NCBI GenBank assembly: GCA_031363705.1
Contig: JANLUX010000156.1
Location: forward strand, 1 to 27,950
DNA length: 27,950 nucleotides
DNA from: JANLUX01 sp031363705
GTDB taxonomy: Bacteria > Bacteroidota > Bacteroidia > AKYH767-A > OLB10
Direction of reading: 5' to 3'
Position 1 is the first letter of the stretch. Every line of letters starts with the position of its first letter. The notes beneath the pieces were generated by a model. It made no database searches. It was not told the DNA's origin and was given only the letters and a program-made list of their open reading frames with translations. Shown piece after piece: positions 8,219-16,794 of this stretch. Both the position numbers and the translations under genes were made by a program.

Positions 8219-8250
8219 TCTATGTAAATCACTAAAAAAATAAAACAAAA

Positions 8251-8952
8251 ATGAAAAAGAAAATTATCACTGCATTTACATTTATGTGTCTGTGCTATCC
8301 TGGATTGGCACAGCAACGATCGGGTTCAACAACCATTGCACCGTCTAACAGTGAAACATTCCAGCAATATTTCACTATCGGACCACGTGTAGGAATTAAT
8401 ATTTCAAATATAAGTGGTGCTAACAATGCCGAATCAAAAATCGGATTATTAGCAGGTGGTTTTTTTGTTTACAGTTTTCAGGAACACTTTGGTGTCAGTG
8501 CAGACTTGCTATATTCACGTGAAGGAGGAAAATTTGATAACACAATATATACAGCCAACTCTACTACAAAAATTAAAAATGATCTCGCTCTTAGCTATTT
8601 GAGGATGCCTTTACAGGCAGCAGTGTTTTTTGGTCAGTATGGAAATCGCTTAAGACCTAAAGTAACGTTAGGCCCTTCAATTGGATTTCTGCTGAGCGCA
8701 AAAAATGAAAAGGAGGGATCAAATATTATTGAACAAAAATCTAATGATAAGGATAATGTTAAAGGTGTGGATTTCGGTGCTGTAGTAGGTGCAGGATTAA
8801 ACTATAGATTGGTGGAAGCTGTATGGTGGAATTTTGATGTGAGATATTATATTGGAGCATCTGATATTAATGATAAGCCCGGAGTGCTTGGTAATGATGC
8901 CTTGAAAAATAATGGACTATCTGTAAGTCTCGGTCTGGGATTCGGTTTGTGA
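8251..8952 (+). CDS. Outer-membrane beta-barrel protein (PorT/OMP_b-brl_2 type)
   Basis: A 233-aa exported protein. The signal peptide ends near residue 20 (GLA before QQRSG). The mature part has the alternating strand pattern of small Bacteroidota barrels: FTIGPRVGINISNISG at the start, GLLAGGFFVYSFQEHFGVSADLLYSREGGKF, YLRMPLQAAVFFG, GPSIGFLLSAK, VDFGAVVGAGLNYRL and a last strand SVSLGLGFGL ending in an aromatic-poor L. This fits the porin-family/outer membrane beta-barrel domain (PF13568-like). It is probably an 8-10 stranded barrel; substrate or role unknown. The leader just before the ATG is A-rich (ACTAAAAAAATAAAACAAAA), a common translation start context in this phylum. A terminator follows at 8981. 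Confidence 0.88.
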   Translation: MKKKIITAFTFMCLCYPGLAQQRSGSTTIAPSNSETFQQYFTIGPRVGINISNISGANNAESKIGLLAGGFFVYSFQEHFGVSADLLYSREGGKFDNTIYTANSTTKIKNDLALSYLRMPLQAAVFFGQYGNRLRPKVTLGPSIGFLLSAKNEKEGSNIIEQKSNDKDNVKGVDFGAVVGAGLNYRLVEAVWWNFDVRYYIGASDINDKPGVLGNDALKNNGLSVSLGLGFGL

Positions 8953-8980
8953 TAATCGAATCAAGTTAGTTATTTTTTTA

Positions 8981-9017
8981 AAGGCTGGTGTACTGCATCA
9001 GCCTTGTTTATTTTTTT
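8981..9017 (+). terminator. Rho-independent terminator
   Basis: A 10-bp stem, AAGGCTGGTG (8981-8990) with GCATCAGCCTT (8995-9005, one G-T pair), and a 5-base loop, followed by GTTTATTTTTTT. It ends the barrel gene and overlaps the spurious early TTG start of the Nudix frame. Confidence 0.9.
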
Positions 9018-9036
9018 AGTAATAAATTTTATCATC

Positions 9037-9471
9037 ATGAGAACACGGGTATTTGCTATCATTCATGAAAAAGGAAAATTCCTTTTAATTAGAGAAAGCA
9101 ATTTAAAATTTAAAAACCAATGGTATCTTCCAGGTGGCGCACTCGAAGATCATGAAGACATCATAAGTGGATTGAGGCGTGAAGTAAAAGAAGAGTCAGG
9201 TTACGAAGCAGGTGTTAATGGAATATGTTTTATGAAATATGTTGACCGGCCCATATCCAGAAAGGGACTTTATATTTATTGTTCTGCAAGAACACTGTCA
9301 GGCAACGTTAAGACCATTGCCGATGAAAATTCAATGGAAGCAGGTTGGTTCACTCTTGCCGAAATTCTGAAGTTGGAGATGCGTGGAAATTTAGCTGAGA
9401 TGCTGCAAATGCTTTCTGATGATATGCCTTTGTTACCTACACAGCACGTGCAGTTAAATGTTACAAGCTGA
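9037..9471 (+). CDS. Nudix hydrolase
   Basis: A 144-aa Nudix enzyme. The Nudix box GX5EX7REUXEEXGU is complete: G-ALEDH-E-DIISGLR-REVKEESG at about residues 31-53, giving the metal-binding glutamates. The fold opens with RTRVFAIIHEKGKFLLIRES and NQWYLPGGALE, and ends with the usual GWFTLAEILKL. Nudix proteins hydrolyse a nucleoside diphosphate linked to another group; the substrate cannot be read from the sequence (an ADP-ribose/NADH or 8-oxo-dGTP type is possible). A frame extending to TTG 9004 adds 11 hydrophobic residues, but those bases form the upstream terminator, so ATG 9037 is chosen. Confidence 0.92.
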   Translation: MRTRVFAIIHEKGKFLLIRESNLKFKNQWYLPGGALEDHEDIISGLRREVKEESGYEAGVNGICFMKYVDRPISRKGLYIYCSARTLSGNVKTIADENSMEAGWFTLAEILKLEMRGNLAEMLQMLSDDMPLLPTQHVQLNVTS

Positions 9472-9545
9472 AATTATTAAATATCTTTTTTTCACGGGAT
9501 AAAATGAAATACAAACAATAAGTAACAAAGGTTTCATATATTGAT

Positions 9546-11282
9546 ATGTCTGCAGATGATAAACCGGTAAATATTCTTTCAGCTCTTGATAAGGAGAATT
9601 TGAATTTTAAATTTTTTCCGGATTATGCAAAATTTCTTTTAGAAAATCATTTTGAAGATTTTGTGCGTGAGCAGCTTAATTTATCACGTGAGTTAAGAAT
9701 TCCTATGTTGCGTTTTTTTGAATCAATGAATGAAGATGAGCTTTTTGATTTTGCCAAACAAGGTTCACGTAATCTACTCACCAGTTTTGCTTCTAATGAA
9801 GTACTCGCTTATATTAATGCCTCATTAGATAATTGGACAAATAATCAGATTCCGCTTTTGGAACGTGATGAGATTAATATTGAAGATATCGTACTGATAA
9901 GTTTTGTGAGAAGAAAAGTATTTCGCGATTTTCTTCCTGCTTACACTTCTGACGTGCGTACCTATGTTCATATAATGGAGGAAGTGGATCGTTTTACTGT
10001 GGCACTTGATGCAGCTTCATTTAAAACCTTGCATAATCTTCAACATGAAAGAATGAGCAGGATTAATACTGCACTCACTGAAAGTGAAGCTGCATACAAA
10101 TCACTTAATGTAGATTTAAAAGAACGCGAAGAGTATTTGCATCAATTAATAAAAAATGCTCCTGATGCTATTATTGTAATTGACACAGGTAGTAAAATTA
10201 TTCTATGGAATCCTAAAACTACAGCCATTTTTGGATGGACTGAAGAGGAAGTTACAGGCATGCATCTGGCAGATACTATAATTCCTGTTCAATACCGTGA
10301 TGCGCATATCAAAGGAATGCAACGCCTGCTAACTACCGGAGAAGAGCGGGTTTTGAATAAAACAATTGAAATCACTGGTCTCAATAAACAAGGTAGGGAA
10401 ATTTATATTTCTTTGACTATTTCGCGGTCCATACAGGCAGGCAAGACAGTTTTTGTAGCCTTTATCAGAGATATCAGCAAAGAAAAGAAAACACAAATAG
10501 AACTGGAAAGAAACCAGGTTGAATTGGATAAGCTCAACCATTTCCTCAGCCAGAGAAATATAGAACTGCAACGCGCAAATAAAGAGTTGGAATCGTTCAA
10601 TTATATTGCCAGCCACGACTTGCAGGAACCATTGCGTAAAATTCAAACTTACAGCAACCGGATACTTGAAAAGGATTTTGAAAAAATACCAAATACAACC
10701 AAAGAATATTTAAATAAAATTTATTCAGCCTCTGAGCGGATGCAATTTCTCATACAGGATTTTCTTGATTTCTCACAGGCTGCTGCCACTGCGCCACCCA
10801 CTGAGCCGGCTGATCTTAATATAATTTTGCAGAATGCAAAAACCGAATTGGCAAATGTAATTGAAGAGGAAAATGATGTAATTGAATCTTCTCCGCTACC
10901 TGTTGTAAATGTAATACCCTTTCAATTTCAGCAGTTGATAGTTAACTTAATCAGCAATGCGGTAAAATATCACCGTAAAGAAATTCCTCCTCATATTCGG
11001 ATCTCTTACGAAAGGGTTTCCGGGATAGATATTGATTCAAAAAGTGCAATTCCTGTTATCAGGTACCATAAATTTACTTTTGCTGATAATGGAATTGGAT
11101 TTGAAAACGAATACGCAGATAAAATTTTTGAGATATTTCAACGTCTTCATGGTAAAATGGATTATTCTGGTACAGGAATCGGACTTGCTATCTGCAAAAA
11201 AATTGCTGAAAATCACCAGGGTTTTATAAAAGCCACCGGTAGAGTAGGAGAGGGTGCTGTTTTTGAAGTTTATATTCCCTGA
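9546..11282 (+). CDS. PAS-domain sensor histidine kinase, cytoplasmic
   Basis: A 578-aa soluble histidine kinase without membrane helices. Residues 1-180 form an all-helical N-terminal domain (HFEDFVREQL, FFESMNEDELFDF, VRRKVFRDFLPAY) resembling the globin-like RsbR N-terminal sensor domains; this assignment is tentative. A PAS domain spans about 195-312 (NAPDAIIVIDTGSKIILWNPKTT; FVAFIRDISKEKK), then a coiled coil (about 315-350). The HisKA domain has His357 in ASHDLQEPLRKIQT. The ATPase domain has N box VNLISNAVKY (about 466-475), G1 DNGIGFE (514-520), IFEIFQRLHG and G2 GTGIGLAICKK (542-552). No heme-binding His can be assigned from sequence alone. It is an orphan kinase; the stand-alone receiver at 6738 is one possible partner. 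Confidence 0.93.
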   Translation: MSADDKPVNILSALDKENLNFKFFPDYAKFLLENHFEDFVREQLNLSRELRIPMLRFFESMNEDELFDFAKQGSRNLLTSFASNEVLAYINASLDNWTNNQIPLLERDEINIEDIVLISFVRRKVFRDFLPAYTSDVRTYVHIMEEVDRFTVALDAASFKTLHNLQHERMSRINTALTESEAAYKSLNVDLKEREEYLHQLIKNAPDAIIVIDTGSKIILWNPKTTAIFGWTEEEVTGMHLADTIIPVQYRDAHIKGMQRLLTTGEERVLNKTIEITGLNKQGREIYISLTISRSIQAGKTVFVAFIRDISKEKKTQIELERNQVELDKLNHFLSQRNIELQRANKELESFNYIASHDLQEPLRKIQTYSNRILEKDFEKIPNTTKEYLNKIYSASERMQFLIQDFLDFSQAAATAPPTEPADLNIILQNAKTELANVIEEENDVIESSPLPVVNVIPFQFQQLIVNLISNAVKYHRKEIPPHIRISYERVSGIDIDSKSAIPVIRYHKFTFADNGIGFENEYADKIFEIFQRLHGKMDYSGTGIGLAICKKIAENHQGFIKATGRVGEGAVFEVYIP

Positions 11283-11506
11283 TATATTTTTTTATTACAA
11301 TACTTGAATACTCTTAACAATTCATTGGCATTGCATTTATTTTAAAGGTGATGTACTGTTTTTCAGATCGCATTTAACTTATTATATAAATTCGGCATTG
11401 CCTTTCGCGCAGGTTTTGAGCTGATTAAATATTTTATAAAGCTCATGAAATAGATTATAAAGCAGCCTTTTGCATTTTTGACACTATGGTTTATATTAAT
11501 TTAAAA

Positions 11507-14047
11507 TTATTGCTTCACGAATTTGAATGTCACAGTACCATTTAAAGCAATGCATTGGAGAAAATAAATGCCCGAAGTCAAATTGCTTACATCCATGCTC
11601 ATTTTTTGTTCCTGATTTGTATTTGCTTTAGACAACACATTTTCACCAAGTGTATTTTGTATGATTACGGATTGTAAAAGTTGTGTTTGATTCCATTCAA
11701 GTTGCAATTTGGAGTTAACCGGATTAGGATAAAGATGAATTGCAGACATATTTAATGATTCAATACCTGTTCCTGAATAATTGTAGCTGGCGGATGTGTT
11801 TGTGCATCCGTTACTATCTGTAATTATAACTGAGTATCCGCCTCCTGTGGTGGGTGTAAAATCAATTCCATTTGCACCCGCTATCAAAACTCCGTTATAA
11901 TACCACTGATAACCCGCTGCTGGTGTTGAATGTAAGGTGTCATTACTCTGCGAAATAACCGGCTGGGTTGGTATTGGATGAATAATAATTGTTGCAGCAA
12001 GTGAAATAGCTGTGCCACATGTGTTTGTTGCCGTTAACGTATAATTTCCCCCGGTATTTATGTATAATAAAGGATTGGTGGTTCCCGGAATATCAAAACC
12101 ATTTAGCTGCCATTGAAATGATATACCAGTAACCTGTGAATAAGTCAATAATATGGAATCGCCTGCACATGCTGACAATGAAGAAGAAGTAAAGACCGGA
12201 GTAGGTGGTGCCGCAGTAAATGATAATGTAACAATATTTGATGTTGCACTGCCGCAGCTGTTACTGGTGATCAGCGTATAGTCACCACTTGCAAAGGCAT
12301 ATAAGCTGTCTGCATTAGCACCCGTTATATCAATACCATTCAGTTGCCATTGTAAATTACCAGCCCCGGCTGTTGCGTTTAGCAAAATAGAATCACCTAT
12401 ACAGGTATTATTTCCTGAACCATTAATTGTTGCCGGAAGTGGGGCTGTAACAAACGTTACTGTCAATGTATTAGAAGTTACCACTCCACATGCACCTGTA
12501 GCAACCAAATTATAATCTCCATCTGCAATTACGGATAAAACAGCATTTATTGCTCCGGTAATGTCAATGCCATTTAATTGCCATTGCAAATTAGTGGCAT
12601 CCGTTGTTATACCATTCAGCAATAGCGTATCTCCCTGGCACGGGAATAAATTTGTAGTATTTATAATTGATGTGGGTGCTGCAGGCATTGTGACTGTGAT
12701 AATTGCAGAAGTGGTAGTTCCACATATATTAATTACATCCACCGTATAATCCCCTGCCGCAGTTGCTGTATAGCTGACCGAATTTGCTCCGTTAATAACT
12801 GTGCTGTTGTTATACCACTGATAAATATAATAAATCCCTGTATCTGTATTCAATGTAACCGAACCTCCTGCACAGATGGTAAGTGAACCCGAGGCAGTTA
12901 TGCCATTGATTACAGGGGTAGAATTAAAGATCACAAGGTCAGTTCCGTTATCACTACCTTCCACAGCAAGATTAGAGCTTGCCACCCTGATGCGGTAATG
13001 GTATCCTGAAATTGTTCCGGTTGGTATTGTTGCATTTATGATACCTGATTGAGTGAAAGTAACGCTTCCGATATTTATTGGGTTGGCAAAGCTACCTGAC
13101 GAATCAGAGAGTTGAGCAGTAAATACATTACCAGCAGTAAACAATCCCTGGCCATTAAAAGTACCGTGTTTTGTATAAGGAACATTCAGTGTGGAACCTG
13201 CGCAATATACGGCATCAGCTAAAGGGTTTGTTTCGATTTTGATAAAATCATCACGAAAAAAAATATTTGTTACCACTTCCAGACCAAAAATTTCTGATGT
13301 AGTAATTTGCATCACAGGAATTATTTCACCGTTGGCAAGCCATTTATATTCCCGTAGTAGCGGTCGGTCCACTGCAAAGCCTGCAAGCGTATCCAGCGCT
13401 ACAGTATCTTTTTGTGCGCGTGTGGTTTTTACACGCAATGCATTGTAAGTTGCATGTGGAGTTATTAAATTGCCCCATCCGTCAACCTCATTGGTTCTTG
13501 TTTGCCAGTAACCCAAATCTCCAAGCCCCGGTATATTAATATTCCAGTCTGAATTGGATGTGGATGAATCACCGAAATTCAGCGGAAGTTCGTAAATCAC
13601 ATCACGGTTGTTAAATGTTATGGGTACAGGTAAGCCCGCAATCTCAGCACCAAAACCTGTTTGCTTATACTCACTTGAATTTCTGTAATAAAAATTATAA
13701 GGGTTTACCAATGGAACCAATGGGTTTGTCGGAAACGCTGTAGTGTTACTTGAAACATTTGAGCGGTTAGGAAAAAAAGGAATATTGGCAAACACAACTG
13801 CATACACAATATTGGTAGAACTTACATCAATAAACTCTTCTAAGCCCTGTGAGGCTGCACGAAGGTTGCTGAAATCCCATGTATGATTTGCACCCGTTGC
13901 CCCATAATTGATAAACGGATTTATTACAGCGTTTGTATATCGTGCCGTATCTCCTGCATGCGGCATATCACTGTTCGTGATGGTGATTTGTGCCTGCATT
14001 TGAAGGCTGCAGATAATAGAAAAAGAGAGGAGTCTGATTGTTTTCAT
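11507..14047 (-). CDS. Secreted T9SS cargo protein with Ig-like repeats
   Basis: An 846-aa secreted protein. The signal peptide is residues 1-20 (cut near MQAQ/ITITN). Residues 20-370 form an N-terminal region of unknown fold (NHTWDFSNL at about 54-62 is a common opening in such Bacteroidota proteins). From about 375 to 757 there are five Ig-like units of about 75-80 residues, each with C.GDS.LL, a W in QWQLNG.DI.GA, and GDYT....N.CG. Units 2-4 share near-identical QWQLNGIDITG blocks. Residues about 770-846 are the type A sorting domain (IHLYPNPVNSKLQLEW to VTFKFVKQ), which directs export through the type IX system and is normally cleaved as the protein is attached to the cell surface. It is likely an adhesin or surface protein; no catalytic motif was seen. 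It is divergent from the PKD-type cargo at 14393. Confidence 0.92.
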   Translation of the reverse strand: MKTIRLLSFSIICSLQMQAQITITNSDMPHAGDTARYTNAVINPFINYGATGANHTWDFSNLRAASQGLEEFIDVSSTNIVYAVVFANIPFFPNRSNVSSNTTAFPTNPLVPLVNPYNFYYRNSSEYKQTGFGAEIAGLPVPITFNNRDVIYELPLNFGDSSTSNSDWNINIPGLGDLGYWQTRTNEVDGWGNLITPHATYNALRVKTTRAQKDTVALDTLAGFAVDRPLLREYKWLANGEIIPVMQITTSEIFGLEVVTNIFFRDDFIKIETNPLADAVYCAGSTLNVPYTKHGTFNGQGLFTAGNVFTAQLSDSSGSFANPINIGSVTFTQSGIINATIPTGTISGYHYRIRVASSNLAVEGSDNGTDLVIFNSTPVINGITASGSLTICAGGSVTLNTDTGIYYIYQWYNNSTVINGANSVSYTATAAGDYTVDVINICGTTTSAIITVTMPAAPTSIINTTNLFPCQGDTLLLNGITTDATNLQWQLNGIDITGAINAVLSVIADGDYNLVATGACGVVTSNTLTVTFVTAPLPATINGSGNNTCIGDSILLNATAGAGNLQWQLNGIDITGANADSLYAFASGDYTLITSNSCGSATSNIVTLSFTAAPPTPVFTSSSLSACAGDSILLTYSQVTGISFQWQLNGFDIPGTTNPLLYINTGGNYTLTATNTCGTAISLAATIIIHPIPTQPVISQSNDTLHSTPAAGYQWYYNGVLIAGANGIDFTPTTGGGYSVIITDSNGCTNTSASYNYSGTGIESLNMSAIHLYPNPVNSKLQLEWNQTQLLQSVIIQNTLGENVLSKANTNQEQKMSMDVSNLTSGIYFLQCIALNGTVTFKFVKQ
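11777..12925 (-). repeat. Five tandem Ig-like coding repeats
   Basis: Protein residues 375-757 of the 846-aa cargo. Anchor points for the units are Cys392, Cys470, Cys549 and Cys627 (C.GDS/C.GGS), with the fifth unit lacking that cysteine. Spacing is about 78 residues. The QWQLNG blocks at about 489, 566 and 645 are also close at the DNA level, which suggests recent duplication or gene conversion. Confidence 0.85.
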
Positions 14048-14392
14048 TTTTTTAAAGATGATGTGTGGAGCGTATTCAGGATATAATTATTAAGCTTCAT
14101 TAAGGTCTTGGGAGAGGAATAAATTTCGTATTGCGATATTAACAAAAAATTTCTTACCATCAAATTTTAGCTTCACCATTTATGGTAGGAGGGATAAAGA
14201 TAGATTCTACACATCGCTATCTATCCTAATTCCAACTTACATGCTGTTAATGAAATGTTTAATTGAGGTGGGGAAAATTAGACCACAACAACTTCATGCC
14301 ATGCGAAGGCACGGTATTTATCTGTGTAAAACTATATATAGCAAAACTCAAACACGCCACAGATGCACATCTCCCAATAAAAACTAAAGAGT
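14048..14392. other. Intergenic region between divergent T9SS cargo genes
   Basis: 345 bases without a credible ORF. It must hold the promoters of both divergent genes, but I find no exact TAnnTTTG box on either strand. The only structure noticed is the palindrome ACCATTTATGGT at 14175-14186, too short to call an operator. Confidence 0.6.
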
Positions 14393-15850
14393 ATGATTAC
14401 ACCTTACATATTGCCCGCATTAAATAAATTGTCAAAGCTCATAAGCATATTGATAGTTCTGATATTGTGTAATACTCCTAAAATTATCAGTGCACAATCA
14501 TGCAGTGTTAATGCCATAAGCTTTATTGACCAGGAGTACGACTCGCCATGCGAAGGAGGTGGCTTAACGCTTACTCCCATTCTCTTCAGCGGACACAGCG
14601 GAACAGTAGCATGGTTTCGGAATGGTGCACCAATGCCTGCTGCAGCTTTTGTTTATCAAAATCAGCTTTATATTGTACCTTATTATAATACAGATAAAGG
14701 AATTTATTCTGCAATTTTTACTGAAAGCACCACAGGGTGTAAAGATACCTCCTGGATTCAAACTAATACTTTAACGCCTGCCGTAGTTCCGCAGATAGAG
14801 TGGGTGCAGGATCTCTGTGGAGAAGTGAAGGTGAAAGCCGTTAATGCTAACGACACCACTGCATCAAATAACACTTATGTATGGATGGATCAGGATGGTT
14901 ATTACAATATTAATGGTCAGTATCTTATTACCAGTAATACCACCGAAACAGTCAGCATTACTAACAGCGATGGCTGCACCGCAAATACCACCAGTAATAT
15001 ACCTCAGTCGCAATTAAGTAGCCCCGCAAGGCCTTCCGCAGTTTCAGGCGCCAACTCAGGTTTATGCGAATTAACTAACAAAATTTATACTGTTAATAAT
15101 ATATCAGGACTCACTTATAACTGGACCGTTCCTTCAGGAGCTTCCATAATTTCAGGGCAGGGCACTTACCGCATCCATGTTGATTTCCCGTCATCCTCTT
15201 TTTCAGGTTATATCACAGTCACTGCCTCCAACAATTGTGGTACCAGTGCAGCCCGCAGCTTATCCGTAAAAGGAGCACCTCCAACACCAGGGGTAATCAG
15301 CGGTCCTACCACCGTGTGTTCAGGTAGTGCAGGCAATACCTATTCAATTATTGATATTGCCTCTGCAATCAGTTACACCTGGACAGCGCCATCCGGCTCA
15401 CACATTACCGCAAACGGAATCACCTCTTCCAATAACGTGCTCACCACTACAGCAAACTCAGTCACGGTTCAATTCGGAACAATAACAACCACTTCAGTTA
15501 TAAAGGTTAGAGCCAATAATGATTGCGGAAGCAGCAGCACCCGCAGCAAATCACTTACCCCATGCTCACCCCGTCTTGCTGATAATGGACATAATCAGAT
15601 GACATCTCTCATAGCATATCCAAACCCTGCCCGGGAAATTATCAGGATACAGTTTAATACAACACAGGATCAAAACAGTCAGTGTATAATTTATGATTTG
15701 GCAGGTAAAGTTGCACTTCTTGAAAATATTCATGTAGTTCCGGGGCAAAACGAATTCTCATTCAATTTGCACTCTCTTGCAGAAGGAGCATACTACCTCC
15801 GGTTAACCCTTGCCGAAAAATCAGAGCAATTGCAAATCGTAAAATTCTAA
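14393..15850 (+). CDS. Secreted T9SS cargo protein with PKD-like domains
   Basis: A 485-aa exported protein. It has a long signal peptide (residues 1-34, hydrophobic core 15-27, cleavage after ISA before QSCSV). Residues 36-205 hold two Ig-like segments with paired cysteines (C53/C116 region and C142/C195 region). Two tandem PKD-like domains follow at about 212-294 and 296-390, each with YTV/YSI...YNWTVPSG/YTWTAPSG and N.CG. The C-terminal type A sorting domain is at about 405-485 (LIAYPNPAREIIRIQF to QLQIVKF). It is probably a surface-exposed binding protein exported by the type IX system. No enzyme motif is visible. ATG 14393 is preceded by the A-rich AAAAACTAAAGAGT. Confidence 0.9.
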   Translation: MITPYILPALNKLSKLISILIVLILCNTPKIISAQSCSVNAISFIDQEYDSPCEGGGLTLTPILFSGHSGTVAWFRNGAPMPAAAFVYQNQLYIVPYYNTDKGIYSAIFTESTTGCKDTSWIQTNTLTPAVVPQIEWVQDLCGEVKVKAVNANDTTASNNTYVWMDQDGYYNINGQYLITSNTTETVSITNSDGCTANTTSNIPQSQLSSPARPSAVSGANSGLCELTNKIYTVNNISGLTYNWTVPSGASIISGQGTYRIHVDFPSSSFSGYITVTASNNCGTSAARSLSVKGAPPTPGVISGPTTVCSGSAGNTYSIIDIASAISYTWTAPSGSHITANGITSSNNVLTTTANSVTVQFGTITTTSVIKVRANNDCGSSSTRSKSLTPCSPRLADNGHNQMTSLIAYPNPAREIIRIQFNTTQDQNSQCIIYDLAGKVALLENIHVVPGQNEFSFNLHSLAEGAYYLRLTLAEKSEQLQIVKF

Positions 15851-15860
15851 TTTTCATCGT

Positions 15861-16061
15861 GACAGGTCGCGCAGCATCTGTTGGGTTGAAAACCTTTTAA
15901 TTGTAATAAACAAAAACACTTTTACCTGCAGGAACTTCGCAACCTGTCAGGTAGTTAATCCCATCCCGACAGCTCGTGCAGCACCTTGTTGAAAATATTT
16001 TCTTTTTTGATTATACTATAACAAAAACACCCTATCCTGACCAGAACCTTCGCAACCTGTC
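15861..16061. repeat. Two diverged tandem units bounded by GACAGG...CCTGTC inverted repeats
   Basis: Unit 1 is 15861-15948 and unit 2 is 15968-16061. Each opens with GACAGgTCGcG-like sequence plus GCAGCA and closes with TTCGCAACCTGTCAG. The closing CGCAACCTGTC (15938-15948, 16051-16061) is the reverse complement of GACAGGTTGCG, matching the opening arm of unit 1 at 10 of 11 bases and that of unit 2 less well. Both units also share TTGTTG/TTGGGTTGAAAA and AACAAAAACAC in the middle. No ORF is present. The segment lies between the ends of the 485-aa cargo gene and the DUF2892 gene. Confidence 0.75.
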
Positions 16062-16110
16062 AGAGTGTTACTAATCATTTCTCATCTTCCCTAAAGCTTC
16101 CGCCACACAT

Positions 16111-16138
16111 AAAAAAAGCGCGAACAATCAATTCGCGC
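16111..16138 (-). terminator. Rho-independent terminator of the DUF2892 gene
   Basis: Stem GCGCGAA (16118-16124) with TTCGCGC (16132-16138), 7-base loop. On the minus strand the stem is followed by seven T (the A run at 16111-16117), 50 bases past the stop at 16188. Confidence 0.88.
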
Positions 16139-16187
16139 ATTAACAATCTAAAATATACTTACCGATTTCCTTTCAATATACTGCCTT

Positions 16188-16628
16188 TTACTCAGCCGCA
16201 CTCCATGCTGCCTCAGCATCATGCACATTCTTAAAATCCCCTTTCAGTGCTTTCAGCGCATACTTCTCACGGTTTATTTCATCCCTCGTTCTGAAACCCA
16301 GCTTGCGGAATAAAGGCACCGGTGGGCACCAACCCTGCACGGCATGCTGTAAAAGAAATGGAGTTACAATACCCGTTAAAATTAACCAGCGCTTATTCAC
16401 CAAAACGCCCAGCATAAGCCCTGTTAGCGCCAGACTGGATGCATTCAGCTCAATCATACGCTCAATATCCCATTCCTGCTCCAGTTCCTGAAGTCTTGCA
16501 TTAATGCGCACTTTACCCTTATGTCCATAATCCTTCACATTTTCATAAGTAGCATTATCAATCTTCGCATTTTGTTCATCCGAGGTAGCGTTTCTAACCC
16601 TTTCATTACTTTTTTGCGTTGTTTCCAT
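16188..16628 (-). CDS. DUF2892 / YgaP-like transmembrane domain protein
   Basis: A 146-aa protein. Residues 1-55 are hydrophilic. Two membrane helices at about 60-79 (ASSLALTGLMLGVLVNK) and 81-98 (WLILTGIVTPFLLQHAVQ) are followed by the DUF2892 motif GWCPPVPLFRKLGFRTRDEI (about 99-118) and NREKYALKALKGDF (about 119-132). In other bacteria this domain is fused to rhodanese domains (YgaP) or stands alone; the stand-alone form has no established function. It is monocistronic, with its own terminator. Confidence 0.88.
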   Translation of the reverse strand: METTQKSNERVRNATSDEQNAKIDNATYENVKDYGHKGKVRINARLQELEQEWDIERMIELNASSLALTGLMLGVLVNKRWLILTGIVTPFLLQHAVQGWCPPVPLFRKLGFRTRDEINREKYALKALKGDFKNVHDAEAAWSAAE

Positions 16629-16727
16629 ATTGATTCTGTTTTACAATCTCATGTTAAAATTCATGCCCCACACGCTACTGAAAAATGGAGTTTGTTAAAA
16701 CGACCATTCCACCTTAATTTAAATTGA

Positions 16728-16774
16728 AAAGCCGCTTCCAAATCCTCATACCTTTGAATTTTGGAAGCGGCTTT
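16728..16774 (-). terminator. Terminator hairpin of the tail-fibre-type gene
   Basis: A perfect 15-bp stem, AAAGCCGCTTCCAAA (16728-16742) with TTTGGAAGCGGCTTT (16760-16774), 17-base loop, 20 bases past the stop at 16795. On the minus strand the stem ends in TTTT followed by CAATTT. Confidence 0.82.
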
Positions 16775-16794
16775 AAACCACTTAATAATGCCAG

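Noticed and set aside
9004..9036. TTG start for the Nudix gene
   Set aside because: These bases are part of the terminator of the preceding gene; ATG 9037 fits the Nudix fold.
14175..14186. Palindrome ACCATTTATGGT as an operator
   Set aside because: It is only 12 bases long with no second copy or clear promoter next to it.
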